Shown: in pieces, positions 7,915-16,118 of the stretch
How positions within the stretch are numbered: the stretch's first letter is position 1
How the letters are laid out: each line of letters opens with the position of its first letter
Source: Saccharospirillum sp043196875
Lineage (GTDB): Bacteria; Pseudomonadota; Gammaproteobacteria; Pseudomonadales; Natronospirillaceae
Reading direction: 5' to 3'
Assembly (NCBI RefSeq): GCF_043196875.1
Contig: NZ_JBEBMX010000006.1
Location: 62,001 to 126,000 of the forward strand
DNA: 64,000 nucleotides
The notes under the pieces: model-generated
Told to the model about the DNA's origin: nothing
The model's database searches: none
What the model saw: only the letters and a program-made list of their open reading frames with translations
Position numbers and translations under genes: made by a program

Positions 7915-9033
7915 TTATTCAAGTGATATGTTTACAGTATGTCCATGAGCCATTAATAGTGCGTTTTTTTTCGCTTCCAATAAATCTTCTTTCACCATTT
8001 CTGAACACATTTCTTCTACTGTGATTTCAGGCTCCCAGCCCAGTATCGCTTTAGCTTTCCCAGGATCGCCTAACAAAGTCTCTACTTCTGCTGGCCTAAA
8101 ATACCTATGGTCTACTTTCACAATGACGTCACCGGGTTTTAATTGGGTTTCGTTCCCTTCGGTTAATGATTCAACATAACCGACTTCATCAGCACCCTTC
8201 CCTTTAAATTCAATATTGATACCAAGCTTTTGGCCGGACAAGCGAACAAACTCTCTAACCGATATTTGCTTTCCAGTCGCAATAACAAAATCTTGTGGTT
8301 TCTCTTGTTGAAGCATCATCCACTGCATTCGTACGTAATCTTTAGCATGCCCCCAATCACGTAGTGCGTCCAGATTCCCCAAATATAAACACTGCTCTAG
8401 TCCTTGAGAAATGTTCGCTAGCCCTCTAGTTATTTTTCTAGTTACAAATGTTTCTCCTCTGCGCGGTGACTCATGGTTAAATAGAATACCATTGCATGCA
8501 TATATTCCATAAGATTCACGATAGTTCACTGTTATCCAGTATGCATAAAGTTTAGCTACTGCATATGGCGACCTAGGGTAAAACGGTGTTGTCTCTTTTT
8601 GGGGAACTTCTTGTACTAATCCATAAAGCTCCGATGTAGAAGCTTGATAAAATTTTGTTTTTTTATGAAGCCCTAAAAACCGAATTGCTTCAAGCAACCT
8701 CAATGTACCTAAGGCATCTACGTCTGCTGTATACTCTGGTGATTCAAAACTTACGGCCACATGAGATTGTGCAGCCAGGTTATAGACCTCATCTGGCTCA
8801 ACTTCACTGAGTATCCGAGTCAAATTTGAGGAGTCAGTCAAATCACCATAATGCAGGAAGAAGTTTGGATTTTTAACATGAGGGTCTTCAAAAATATGAT
8901 CTATTCGCTGGGTATTAAATGAAGATGCGCGTCTTTTTATTCCGTGAACTTCATAACCCTTTTCAAGAAGAAGTTCAGCTAGATAAGAACCATCTTGCCC
9001 TGTAACACCAGTAATCAAAGCTTTCTTAGTCAT
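7915..9033 (-). CDS. gmd: GDP-mannose 4,6-dehydratase
   Basis: 372 residues, the usual Gmd length. The NADP-binding GVTGQDGSYLAE is at residues 9-20, followed by RRASSFNTQRIDH, YNLAAQSHV and the Y-x3-K active-site region in YPRSPYAVAKLYA. It makes GDP-4-keto-6-deoxy-D-mannose from GDP-mannose, the branch point for L-fucose, colitose, perosamine and rhamnose. GDP-mannose can come from the ManC encoded at 18.7-20.1 kb in this window. It is the first enzyme gene of the operon, 20 nt after the MarR-type regulator. GC is slightly higher than in the genes downstream of it. Confidence 0.96.
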   Translation of the reverse strand: MTKKALITGVTGQDGSYLAELLLEKGYEVHGIKRRASSFNTQRIDHIFEDPHVKNPNFFLHYGDLTDSSNLTRILSEVEPDEVYNLAAQSHVAVSFESPEYTADVDALGTLRLLEAIRFLGLHKKTKFYQASTSELYGLVQEVPQKETTPFYPRSPYAVAKLYAYWITVNYRESYGIYACNGILFNHESPRRGETFVTRKITRGLANISQGLEQCLYLGNLDALRDWGHAKDYVRMQWMMLQQEKPQDFVIATGKQISVREFVRLSGQKLGINIEFKGKGADEVGYVESLTEGNETQLKPGDVIVKVDHRYFRPAEVETLLGDPGKAKAILGWEPEITVEEMCSEMVKEDLLEAKKNALLMAHGHTVNISLE

Positions 9034-9053
9034 AGCAGAATACCTGTAAACCC

Positions 9054-9389
9054 TTAATCTGTTTCTTTCTCACTTAAAACTTCCTCTGTCAACGAGGCAA
9101 TTTCTTTCTTTAGTTCTTCATACTCTTTTATCTTTCGTTTTAAAAATGTAGCAGTAACATTTGCCTTTTCTTCAATTCCCATGGGTGTCAACAAATAAAC
9201 ATATCCAACCTTGTTTGAACTTTTAGTAAAATTAGACGCCTTTACCCATCCTTTCTCCACAACTGCTTTGAGGCAATAATTAACCTTTCCCAAACTAATA
9301 CCAAGCTCTTTAGCCAATTCACGTTGACTGGCGCCAGGATTAGCTTCTAGGGCTTTAAGCAGTTTGTAACGAGATTCTTCAGACAGCAT
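9054..9389 (-). CDS. MarR-family EPS-associated transcriptional regulator
   Basis: 111 residues from the ATG at 9389 (a TTG 12 nt earlier is possible). A winged helix-turn-helix with SQRELAKELGISLGKVNYCL is followed by a wing and a charged C-terminal coiled coil (KIKEYEELKKEIASLTEEV). It matches the small MarR-like group found at the head of EPS/O-antigen operons. It is the first gene after the ops element and lies 20 nt before gmd, so it is probably an operon-internal regulator of capsule/O-antigen expression. Its DNA target is not visible from the sequence. Confidence 0.82.
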   Translation of the reverse strand: MLSEESRYKLLKALEANPGASQRELAKELGISLGKVNYCLKAVVEKGWVKASNFTKSSNKVGYVYLLTPMGIEEKANVTATFLKRKIKEYEELKKEIASLTEEVLSEKETD

Positions 9390-9482
9390 GAGGTTACTCA
9401 ACGCGTTGATGTTCCGACTGTATGGATAAGCCTGTGATCAGGGTCTTTCGGAGATGTTTTATTCGGACTGTAAGTAGCTTAA

Positions 9483-9495
9483 GCACGCTACCGCC
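9483..9495 (-). promoter_or_regulatory. ops element (JUMPstart core) for RfaH-type antitermination
   Basis: On the minus strand the sequence reads GGCGGTAGCGTGC, an exact match to the ops core that pauses RNA polymerase and recruits RfaH. It lies in the leader between the rfaH-like gene and the first gene of the O-antigen operon, on the coding strand of that operon, about 95 nt before the regulator's start codon. The upstream bases resemble the rest of a JUMPstart element only loosely. Confidence 0.9.
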
Positions 9496-9543
9496 CAGCC
9501 GGATACAGGGCACACCAAGTGATACTTTTGTGTAGGGGTGGTC

Positions 9544-10062
9544 TTAGCCGACTTGGACCGAACTCAGTGGCAGCTCCAAGCGTTGTTCTTTACTGAGCAG
9601 CTGCATCAGTAATATCACTCGATCTTCGCCTCGGGTCATCTGTACTATTGCCTGAAGGTGCTTGAAACAGCCTTCTGTAATCGTAACCAGCGTTCCTGCT
9701 TTAAGCATGGGTTCGTTTTGAGATCTATCCCTCATCACCAAGCACTGGTTCTTAACGCCCGCCACAATCATCTCTGGTACTACTAACGGCTTGCCATGGC
9801 AATTCACCACCCGCGCTACTCCGCGAGTACTATTGATAGCCGAGATGCTTTGCTCAGGTGATGGTTTAACAAACAGGTAATGCGGAAACAGACTTTCGGT
9901 CTGCCAGTACTGGCGCCCCGCGCGGCGACGGCTAACTGAGTGTGTCGGATGGAAGGTTTCTATATGCTGGTTGGCCAGGTGCTCGGCGGCGCGGAAACCT
10001 TCGCGCGGCTTGCATTGGACGAGGTACCAGGCTGATTGTTTGTTATTAATTACCGCTTCCAT
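9544..10062 (-). CDS. rfaH: RfaH-like transcription antiterminator (NusG paralog)
   Basis: 172 residues from the ATG at 10062; in-frame ATG and TTG starts up to 10128 exist, but homology to RfaH begins around SAWYLVQCKPREGF, close to this Met. The NGN domain includes the FPHYLFVKP motif and an NSTRGVARVV segment; the C-terminal KOW-like part has AGTLVTITEGCFKHLQAI. RfaH binds RNA polymerase paused at ops, suppresses termination and recruits ribosomes. The gene lies immediately upstream of an exact ops element and the long O-antigen operon, so it is probably the operon's dedicated specificity factor (LoaP/UpxY/RfaH type) rather than a distant housekeeping copy. Confidence 0.88.
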   Translation of the reverse strand: MEAVINNKQSAWYLVQCKPREGFRAAEHLANQHIETFHPTHSVSRRRAGRQYWQTESLFPHYLFVKPSPEQSISAINSTRGVARVVNCHGKPLVVPEMIVAGVKNQCLVMRDRSQNEPMLKAGTLVTITEGCFKHLQAIVQMTRGEDRVILLMQLLSKEQRLELPLSSVQVG

Positions 10063-10211
10063 CGGCTTATTCGACACTGCGTTCATTCGTTGAACGCTGA
10101 GACTAATGCACCATGCACACAAGTACAATCCTTGTCATCACTTATGTGATTGGCTTTGCAACTGAAGCCCAATTACTGCATCCATTGAGCGGTCTGACGG
10201 TGGTTAGTCAG

Positions 10212-10775
10212 TTAAGGCGATGGACAGGTGGTTGTTAGTTGCAGTCGGGTGGTGGTGGACTCTGGGAGGGTGCCTTGGGGAGACGCCAAAGGTGGTGTTG
10301 CCAGCCAGTTAAGGCTTTGCCGGCAACCAAGCCAGTCCAGGCTCTGGCCGTCGGTCATTTCGATGGTTTCGTCGCCGGCACGCCAGCGCATAAAGTCACC
10401 TTGATGTTGAATCAGGCTGCCGTCGGAGAGGCGCAGCTGGGGTTGCCGGCTGTCAATTAAACGCCAACGCAGTTCCTCTTGCTGATAAAGACTGAGAATC
10501 AGGTCGGGGCCAACCGGGCTGTGGCGGCGCTCAATTCGTAACTCACAAGCGGTGCAGTCGGGTGCTGGTTCCAACCAGGGCCAAATCTTTGTCTGGCCCA
10601 GTGTCAAAACGTCATCCACCACTAGCGGCGTGACTGGTTCATTACTGGCTTGAACGCTGATCGACCATTCGGCGGCTTCACTGATGGTGTTAGCGGATGA
10701 GCAGGCAGCCAACATTAAGATCCCGTAGATCGTCAGTGTTGCTTTTGCCGAAGTCCTATTCTCACTGCGCTTCAT
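10212..10775 (-). CDS. Small lipoprotein, partner of the metzincin lipoprotein
   Basis: 187 residues with a lipoprotein signal: hydrophobic stretch TIYGILMLAACSS with the lipobox cysteine (LAAC) at residue 25. The mature part is mostly beta-like, with Cys pairs (DCTACEL and CRQSL), and matches no family I recognise. Its ATG overlaps the stop of the upstream metzincin gene by 4 nt, so the two proteins are made together and are probably exported to the same envelope site. A chaperone, inhibitor or assembly partner role is only a guess. Confidence 0.7.
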   Translation of the reverse strand: MKRSENRTSAKATLTIYGILMLAACSSANTISEAAEWSISVQASNEPVTPLVVDDVLTLGQTKIWPWLEPAPDCTACELRIERRHSPVGPDLILSLYQQEELRWRLIDSRQPQLRLSDGSLIQHQGDFMRWRAGDETIEMTDGQSLDWLGCRQSLNWLATPPLASPQGTLPESTTTRLQLTTTCPSP

Positions 10776-12649
10776 GGCTGGCTCGGACGTTGCTGTTGAC
10801 GAAGAAAATAAGCACTGGGCACGGTATCGAACAGGCGCGGAGTTTCTTCGGCAATCGGGCTGCGATCATCACCCACCGGGTCTGGCAAACGCAGCAGGCT
10901 TTCGCTGCGTTGCTGCTGAAAGCTGCGCAGACTGAAACCCTGATTACTGAGCAGATCATAACCACCAAAATCCAGTTGCAGGTTACCCCAGTCATCGTGA
11001 TCGCTCCAGGTGCCACTGCTGGCCTTACTTACGCTGGTTTCGGAGTCAGTGCCATTACAGTTGAAGTCAACTTTGCCCGAACCAACTTCCCCCAAGCCGA
11101 GATTTTCGTTCAGCGCCGCGATGTCTAAATCGATGGCAGAGCCATCAGAATAGTCCAGGCGGAAGCCGGTGTAGCTTTGGTCAGGTCCTTGGTTCAACCC
11201 GCTGTAACAGGTCGGATCAGCTTCGTAGTAGCTCGATGAATAATAATAGCGATCCCCTTCATCACTACCGATCAGTGGCAAACCATTGAGCTGGTAGAGG
11301 TAATTCATCACGCTCAGATAGTTGGGTTTGTCGTTGGTGTTTTCATCACCGCCGTGACGCAAGCCCAGGTTGTGCCCCAGTTCATGCATGACAGTACCGG
11401 CCTGAAAGTTGATCAACAAATTACGATCGGCGGTGCTGCCACTGTTCAAACCTACCGCACCCAAGGTGATGAGGATGTCATTGCCGACCAGTTCGGCCAA
11501 ACCGGAGGACCCTGCATTGCCGTCTTTATCCTGAGTGTAGGCAAACACCATATAGTGGAACACTGGCAAACGGTTATAGGCCATATAGTCGCGTTTGTAG
11601 TGGTAGAGATTGGCCATGTCAGCGACATCACCAAAGGTCATCCCCAGTGCAAAGGGCACCTGGCCACCGCCACCTAAATCCATCTTCGCTGGGTTCAGTC
11701 CCGCCGCGCCATCGAACAAATCACCAACGTCAAAATGTACGCTGATACCCTGGGCAGCGAAGGCATTGACCACGCTTTGAAGCGCTTCCTGCCGTGGAAT
11801 AACACCTTCGTCGGCGCTGTTCATATAGTCGACTTCAATAAAGATGTCCGGCTTGCCGCTGCGGGCGCCCCAGTCGTACAAGGGCATGCCGGCGAAGGTG
11901 GTGCCGCTTTGTTCGTTACAGTCCGGGATGAGGTCGCCATCGGCGTCGGTATTACAAAGCACATCGTTGGGGCCACCAATCGTTGCCCAGCCGGAATGGG
12001 ACCAATCATTGCCAGTGTTGGTGTCCACACTGGTGCCGTTACGGCCGATGCTTTGACCAAAGCTGGTTTCTGAAGATACCAAAGCGAGTGCCGCACCACC
12101 GCTCCAGGCAGAAGCATCAGTAGGGCTGAATGAAGTATCAAAGGTGACAAAATCAACACTGGCACCCGTCGCAGCGTCCAGCAGCTCCAGATACCCCTGG
12201 CTGGTCCAATACGGATACCAACCACCCTGCTCCAGGTGCACTACCCGACTGGTATCGACCGCTGGTGACGACAATGACTGAGCCCGAACAATCAGATACT
12301 GACCAGAGTTCACTGTCGTTGAAGGCAAGTTAAAGGTAAGACTGTTAGCCACGCTTGAATCGCCATCGTAGGCCGGGCTGCGCAGTTGATAGTCGCTTAA
12401 ATCCACCGCAGTGCCGCCCGGGTTATACAACTCGAACCAACGCATGGTGTTGCTGAAATACGATGACCCTACTTCGTTGATTAGCAGCGTACCCGCGCCA
12501 AGAACATTCTGAGAACTGGGACTGGGATTAACCGGGTTACTGTCGATCACCGTTTCAGATTGAACCGGATCGCAACCGACCAGGAAAAAAGCGGCAAAGA
12601 CAGCAAGCAGGGCTTGCCTGGGAGATAAGTAACGGCAGAACAACATCAT
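10772..12649 (-). CDS. Lipoprotein with lamin-tail domain and metzincin-type zinc protease domain
   Basis: 625 residues. The signal peptide ends in LVGC (Cys26). Residues ~52-170 look like a lamin-tail domain (LINEVGSSYFSNTMRWFELY, NPGGTAVDLSDYQL). The C-terminal half has HELGHNLGLRH at 422-432, the metzincin HExxHxxGxxH zinc site, with a Met-turn SVMNY about 20 residues further on. An acidic segment (DTDADGDLIPDCNEQSG) resembles calcium-binding thrombospondin-type-3 repeats. It is probably a surface- or periplasm-anchored zinc metalloprotease. It is the first gene of a two-gene operon with a small lipoprotein. The substrate is unknown. Confidence 0.82.
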   Translation of the reverse strand: MMLFCRYLSPRQALLAVFAAFFLVGCDPVQSETVIDSNPVNPSPSSQNVLGAGTLLINEVGSSYFSNTMRWFELYNPGGTAVDLSDYQLRSPAYDGDSSVANSLTFNLPSTTVNSGQYLIVRAQSLSSPAVDTSRVVHLEQGGWYPYWTSQGYLELLDAATGASVDFVTFDTSFSPTDASAWSGGAALALVSSETSFGQSIGRNGTSVDTNTGNDWSHSGWATIGGPNDVLCNTDADGDLIPDCNEQSGTTFAGMPLYDWGARSGKPDIFIEVDYMNSADEGVIPRQEALQSVVNAFAAQGISVHFDVGDLFDGAAGLNPAKMDLGGGGQVPFALGMTFGDVADMANLYHYKRDYMAYNRLPVFHYMVFAYTQDKDGNAGSSGLAELVGNDILITLGAVGLNSGSTADRNLLINFQAGTVMHELGHNLGLRHGGDENTNDKPNYLSVMNYLYQLNGLPLIGSDEGDRYYYSSSYYEADPTCYSGLNQGPDQSYTGFRLDYSDGSAIDLDIAALNENLGLGEVGSGKVDFNCNGTDSETSVSKASSGTWSDHDDWGNLQLDFGGYDLLSNQGFSLRSFQQQRSESLLRLPDPVGDDRSPIAEETPRLFDTVPSAYFLRQQQRPSQP

Positions 12650-12671
12650 AAGCCGGTAGTTTCTACTGCGG

Positions 12672-12691
12672 TTTAATTATTAATAATTAAA
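12672..12691. promoter_or_regulatory. 20-bp perfect AT palindrome upstream of the metzincin operon
   Basis: A fully symmetric A/T-only palindrome centred at 12681/12682, starting 23 bp upstream of the metzincin start codon. Its position suits an operator or a promoter-associated binding site; no regulator gene is adjacent. It may also be simple AT-rich promoter DNA. Confidence 0.4.
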
Positions 12692-12785
12692 GCATCACTT
12701 AACCAATGCTGCCGTTTAGTTTGGTGAGAATTTTCAGGCGAACAGACGTTTTTTTGACGGCATTCACTGAAAATGCGAATGGCTA

Positions 12786-13574
12786 TCAAGCCAGCGAATA
12801 CTGAGCTGGCGCGGCAACAAAATAGGAGTTCAACAAGCTCTCCTCTTGGTTGTAGCGCAATGACTCACCGGTTAACGCATCCAGTATCTCACCACCAGCA
12901 CCGCGTAACACAGCATGCGCTGCAGCGGTATCCCATTCACTGGTCGGCCCCAAGCGAGGATAAAGGTCCGCTTCGCCTTCTGCGACCAGGCAGATTTTCA
13001 ACGAGCTGCCCAGGCTTTTTATTTCCGGCTCATCAAAAGCAGCCACAAAGGACTGAAAGGCATCGCTTTGATGCGAACGACTGCCCACCAGTCGCCAACC
13101 TGATCGACCTTTCGGTAAGGGTGCCACTGAAATCCCCTGGGCTTTGCCCTGCAACCATTTGCGACTGCCATAAACAGCCGGACCACCCTCATAAGTACAG
13201 ATCAACGCCGGCGCATGCACGACGCCCCAAATAGGCTCGCCATTTTCTATTAAAGCGATATTGACGGTGAACTCGCCGTTTTTCTTGATGAATTCCTTGG
13301 TACCGTCCAGTGGATCGACCAGCCAGTAGCGCGTCCATTGGAGGCGTTCGCTCCAGGGAACGGCGGCGCTTTCTTCAGAGAGGACGGGTATGTCCGGCGT
13401 CAGCTGAGCCAGACCTTGAGTGATGACCGAATGAGCAGCCAGGTCCGCTTCGGTTAAAGGGCTGGCATCGGCTTTTTGTTCGATGTCAAAATCACGCTGA
13501 TAGATGCGCAAGATGGCGTCACCGGCTTCAATCGCCAACTGAGTAACTGAGTCTGCGGAGAAGTTCAGGTTCAT
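12786..13574 (-). CDS. cysQ: 3'(2'),5'-bisphosphate nucleotidase CysQ
   Basis: 262 residues of the inositol-monophosphatase fold. Metal-binding signatures seen are the LSEES segment, WLVDPLDGTKEFI (D-P-L-D-G-T, two-metal site) and SEWDTAAAHAVL near residue 210. CysQ hydrolyses 3'-phosphoadenosine 5'-phosphate, the by-product of PAPS-using steps, to AMP. It sits on the same strand as an SLC13 permease and cysC, a small sulfate-activation neighbourhood. The ATG at 13574 has a GGAAC Shine-Dalgarno-like element. Confidence 0.93.
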   Translation of the reverse strand: MNLNFSADSVTQLAIEAGDAILRIYQRDFDIEQKADASPLTEADLAAHSVITQGLAQLTPDIPVLSEESAAVPWSERLQWTRYWLVDPLDGTKEFIKKNGEFTVNIALIENGEPIWGVVHAPALICTYEGGPAVYGSRKWLQGKAQGISVAPLPKGRSGWRLVGSRSHQSDAFQSFVAAFDEPEIKSLGSSLKICLVAEGEADLYPRLGPTSEWDTAAAHAVLRGAGGEILDALTGESLRYNQEESLLNSYFVAAPAQYSLA

Positions 13575-13633
13575 CTGATAGTTCCAAAAAAGTTAACCAA
13601 AATGAAGGCGGTTTTCGATAATAAAAAAACACT

Positions 13634-15367
13634 TCAGCCCACCCAGACGGTCACCATCACCACCGTAACCAGACCACTTAGTACCACCAAAGGTGCTCCG
13701 AAGCGCAGATAATCCAGCGGTTTATAGTTGCCCGGTGAAAGCACCATCAGGTTGGTCTGATAACCGAAAGGAGTAATAAAACTGGTCGAGGCCGCGACCA
13801 TAACCGCAACGGCGACCTGCTCAACACTCAGTCCGGTCAGTTGGCCAAAAGGTAAAGCAAACGGGAGCATCAAGGCTGCCGCTGAGTTATTGGTCAACAG
13901 CTCAGTGACCAACCAGGTCATTGCGAATATCAATAAAACAGCCAGCCAGGCGGGCAACAACAGGTCGGCGAACTGCGCCATCAAACCATCGGCAAGACCG
14001 GTCTTTTCAACAGCCTGAGCCAATGCCAGGGCGCCGACCAATAATCCAAAGAGTTGCGCATCCAGGCCCTTTCCCAAATCACCCGGCCGAGCCAGCCCGA
14101 TTAACAAACACAGCCCCAGATAGACCAGCGCAATCTGCAATAGCGCAACACCGAGCAAGCTGCCGCCAATGACCATGACCGGAAAGGCAAGCAGCAGCGC
14201 GTAGGCTTTTTTCTGCTCACTTGGCGACCGTGCCGAGTGGTACCGATTAAGCACCATCAAATCAGCCATCGGTGGTGTACTGCTGCTGGACAGGCTTTCC
14301 AATAACAGCAAGTCACCGGCCTGAAAACGATATTCGCCCAGCTTGCCGAATAACTGGTCGGTCTGGTGCGCCACGCTGACAATGACACCACCATAACGCT
14401 TACGGAAACCAAGCTCTTTTGGAGTACGGCCGATCAACTCGGACCCCATCGGTACGACCGCTTCCAATAAATGCGTTGGCGCCGCAGACGGTCGATGCGC
14501 TTGCTGAGAAAAATCGATACCGGCTAACAGAGAAAGTTCTTTTACTAACAGTGGCGAGCCCAAAAAGACCAGACGGTCGCATCGTTTCAAGCGGGTATTG
14601 GCACCGACTTCCTGCCAGTCATCGTCGCGGTGCAGACGATACAAATAGCCATGCTTTAGATGCCGCAACCCGGCTTCGCCGACCGTCAAATTGTGCACGG
14701 CTTCACCAGCACGAGCCGGTATTTGAAATTCGGTCAGGCTTTGTGGGCGAGTGTCGCTGGGGGGGCGATTGGGGAGCCAACGCTGGGCAAGCGCGACATA
14801 GAAAAAAAAGACCAACAACAAGGGCACGCCGACAACGGCCGGGCTGAACAACCTCAGTTCATGGTTGTCAGTCAGATCATTAAGCAGACCGAATACCACC
14901 AGGTTGGTGCTGGTACCAATCAGCGTCAGCGTACCTCCGATAATGGCCGCATAACTGAGCGGTAACAGATATCGACTGGGCGCAACATTCTGACGTAATG
15001 CCCATTCGCGCACCGGATGGACCAGCATGGCAACAATGGGCGTATTGTTTAAAAAACCACTGAGCAGAGCCACCGGAGCCAATACATTTAAATAGCCACC
15101 TCGACGCTGCTGAGCCCGATTCAGCAAGGCTTCCATGGGACGGTCGAGTAAACCACTGTCCTGTATCCGGGCGGCAATCATCATCAATATGGCCAGGGTG
15201 ACCACGCCCTCATTGACCAGCCCGCCCAATGCCTCAGATAGCGTCAGAACACCGCTGAGATACAAACCTATTGCCGCTGCCACAAACCAATAGGCGGGCC
15301 GGCCGCGACCACTGTAGAGGCCGCCGAGCGCGACAATAAGAAAAGTGAGGGTTATTAGCGCAGGCAT
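13634..15367 (-). CDS. SLC13/DASS-family anion permease with two TrkA-C (RCK_C) domains
   Basis: 577 residues. The N-terminal half has membrane helices with LNNTPIVAMLVHPV and the first re-entrant SNT motif (LIGTSTNLVVFGLL). The centre (about 210-370) is soluble and has two RCK_C-like domains. The C-terminal half has helices with LTNNSAAALMLPFA and the second repeat TSFITPFGYQTN. DASS carriers import sulfate or dicarboxylates with sodium. With cysQ downstream and cysC upstream on the same strand, sulfate is the likelier substrate; that is inference from context. Confidence 0.85.
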   Translation of the reverse strand: MPALITLTFLIVALGGLYSGRGRPAYWFVAAAIGLYLSGVLTLSEALGGLVNEGVVTLAILMMIAARIQDSGLLDRPMEALLNRAQQRRGGYLNVLAPVALLSGFLNNTPIVAMLVHPVREWALRQNVAPSRYLLPLSYAAIIGGTLTLIGTSTNLVVFGLLNDLTDNHELRLFSPAVVGVPLLLVFFFYVALAQRWLPNRPPSDTRPQSLTEFQIPARAGEAVHNLTVGEAGLRHLKHGYLYRLHRDDDWQEVGANTRLKRCDRLVFLGSPLLVKELSLLAGIDFSQQAHRPSAAPTHLLEAVVPMGSELIGRTPKELGFRKRYGGVIVSVAHQTDQLFGKLGEYRFQAGDLLLLESLSSSSTPPMADLMVLNRYHSARSPSEQKKAYALLLAFPVMVIGGSLLGVALLQIALVYLGLCLLIGLARPGDLGKGLDAQLFGLLVGALALAQAVEKTGLADGLMAQFADLLLPAWLAVLLIFAMTWLVTELLTNNSAAALMLPFALPFGQLTGLSVEQVAVAVMVAASTSFITPFGYQTNLMVLSPGNYKPLDYLRFGAPLVVLSGLVTVVMVTVWVG

Positions 15368-15458
15368 GTATGAAGACTAGAGTGCTGCGGTAATAACAGC
15401 AAGAACACAAACCGCGCGGTCATGGTTTTTAAAATTCAGCATGGCGATGAAAAAACCA

Positions 15459-16082
15459 TTAACTCATGGCTTTTAAAATTGCTTTGACGCCTTTTTCAAC
15501 ATTGCTTTGGCTGGTATCAATTTCCACTTCAGCACTGAGAGGTTTTTCATAGGGATCATCGATACCGGTGAAATTTTTAATCACACCTTCGCGTGCTTTT
15601 TTGTATAAACCTTTAGGGTCGCGCTCTTCGCAAACTTCCAAAGGCGTATTCAAGTAAACCTCGATAAATTGCCCCGGAGCAAATATCGAACGAACAATCT
15701 GACGATCGCGCTGATAGGGTGAAATAAAAGCACAGACCACAATCAGCCCGGCATCCACCATCAGTTTTGCCACTTCACCGACGCGACGAATGTTTTCAGT
15801 TCGATCACTTTCACTCATGCCCAAGTCTTTATTCAGACCATGGCGGACATTATCGCCGTCGAGCAAAAACGTTTTGACGCCATTAGCGTGCAGAGTGATA
15901 TCCAAAGCATTAGCCAGGGTTGACTTGCCTGAGCCAGACAATCCAGTGAGCCAGATGCAACGGGGTTGTTGTTCCATTAACCGGGCACGATCGGCCGGCG
16001 ATACGGCCTGATTGTGCCAGACCGCCTCTGAGGCTAAATCCAATCCTTTAAAAACATAGGGTGTTTGGCTGTTATCACTCAT
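15459..16082 (-). CDS. cysC: Adenylyl-sulfate kinase CysC
   Basis: 207 residues. P-loop GLSGSGKST at 47-55, then DGDNVRHGLNKDLGMS (APS binding) and FISPYQRDRQIVRSIF, the standard CysC order; FTGIDDPYEKP is the C-terminal APS-kinase block. It makes PAPS from APS and ATP. No cysD/cysN ATP sulfurylase is in the window, so APS must come from genes elsewhere. PAPS could feed sulfate assimilation or sulfation of surface glycan; the closeness to polysaccharide genes (ugd, manC) allows either. Confidence 0.95.
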   Translation of the reverse strand: MSDNSQTPYVFKGLDLASEAVWHNQAVSPADRARLMEQQPRCIWLTGLSGSGKSTLANALDITLHANGVKTFLLDGDNVRHGLNKDLGMSESDRTENIRRVGEVAKLMVDAGLIVVCAFISPYQRDRQIVRSIFAPGQFIEVYLNTPLEVCEERDPKGLYKKAREGVIKNFTGIDDPYEKPLSAEVEIDTSQSNVEKGVKAILKAMS

Positions 16083-16118
16083 CGGCGGCTCACTGCTGTT
16101 CTCAGCTATTAATTAACA

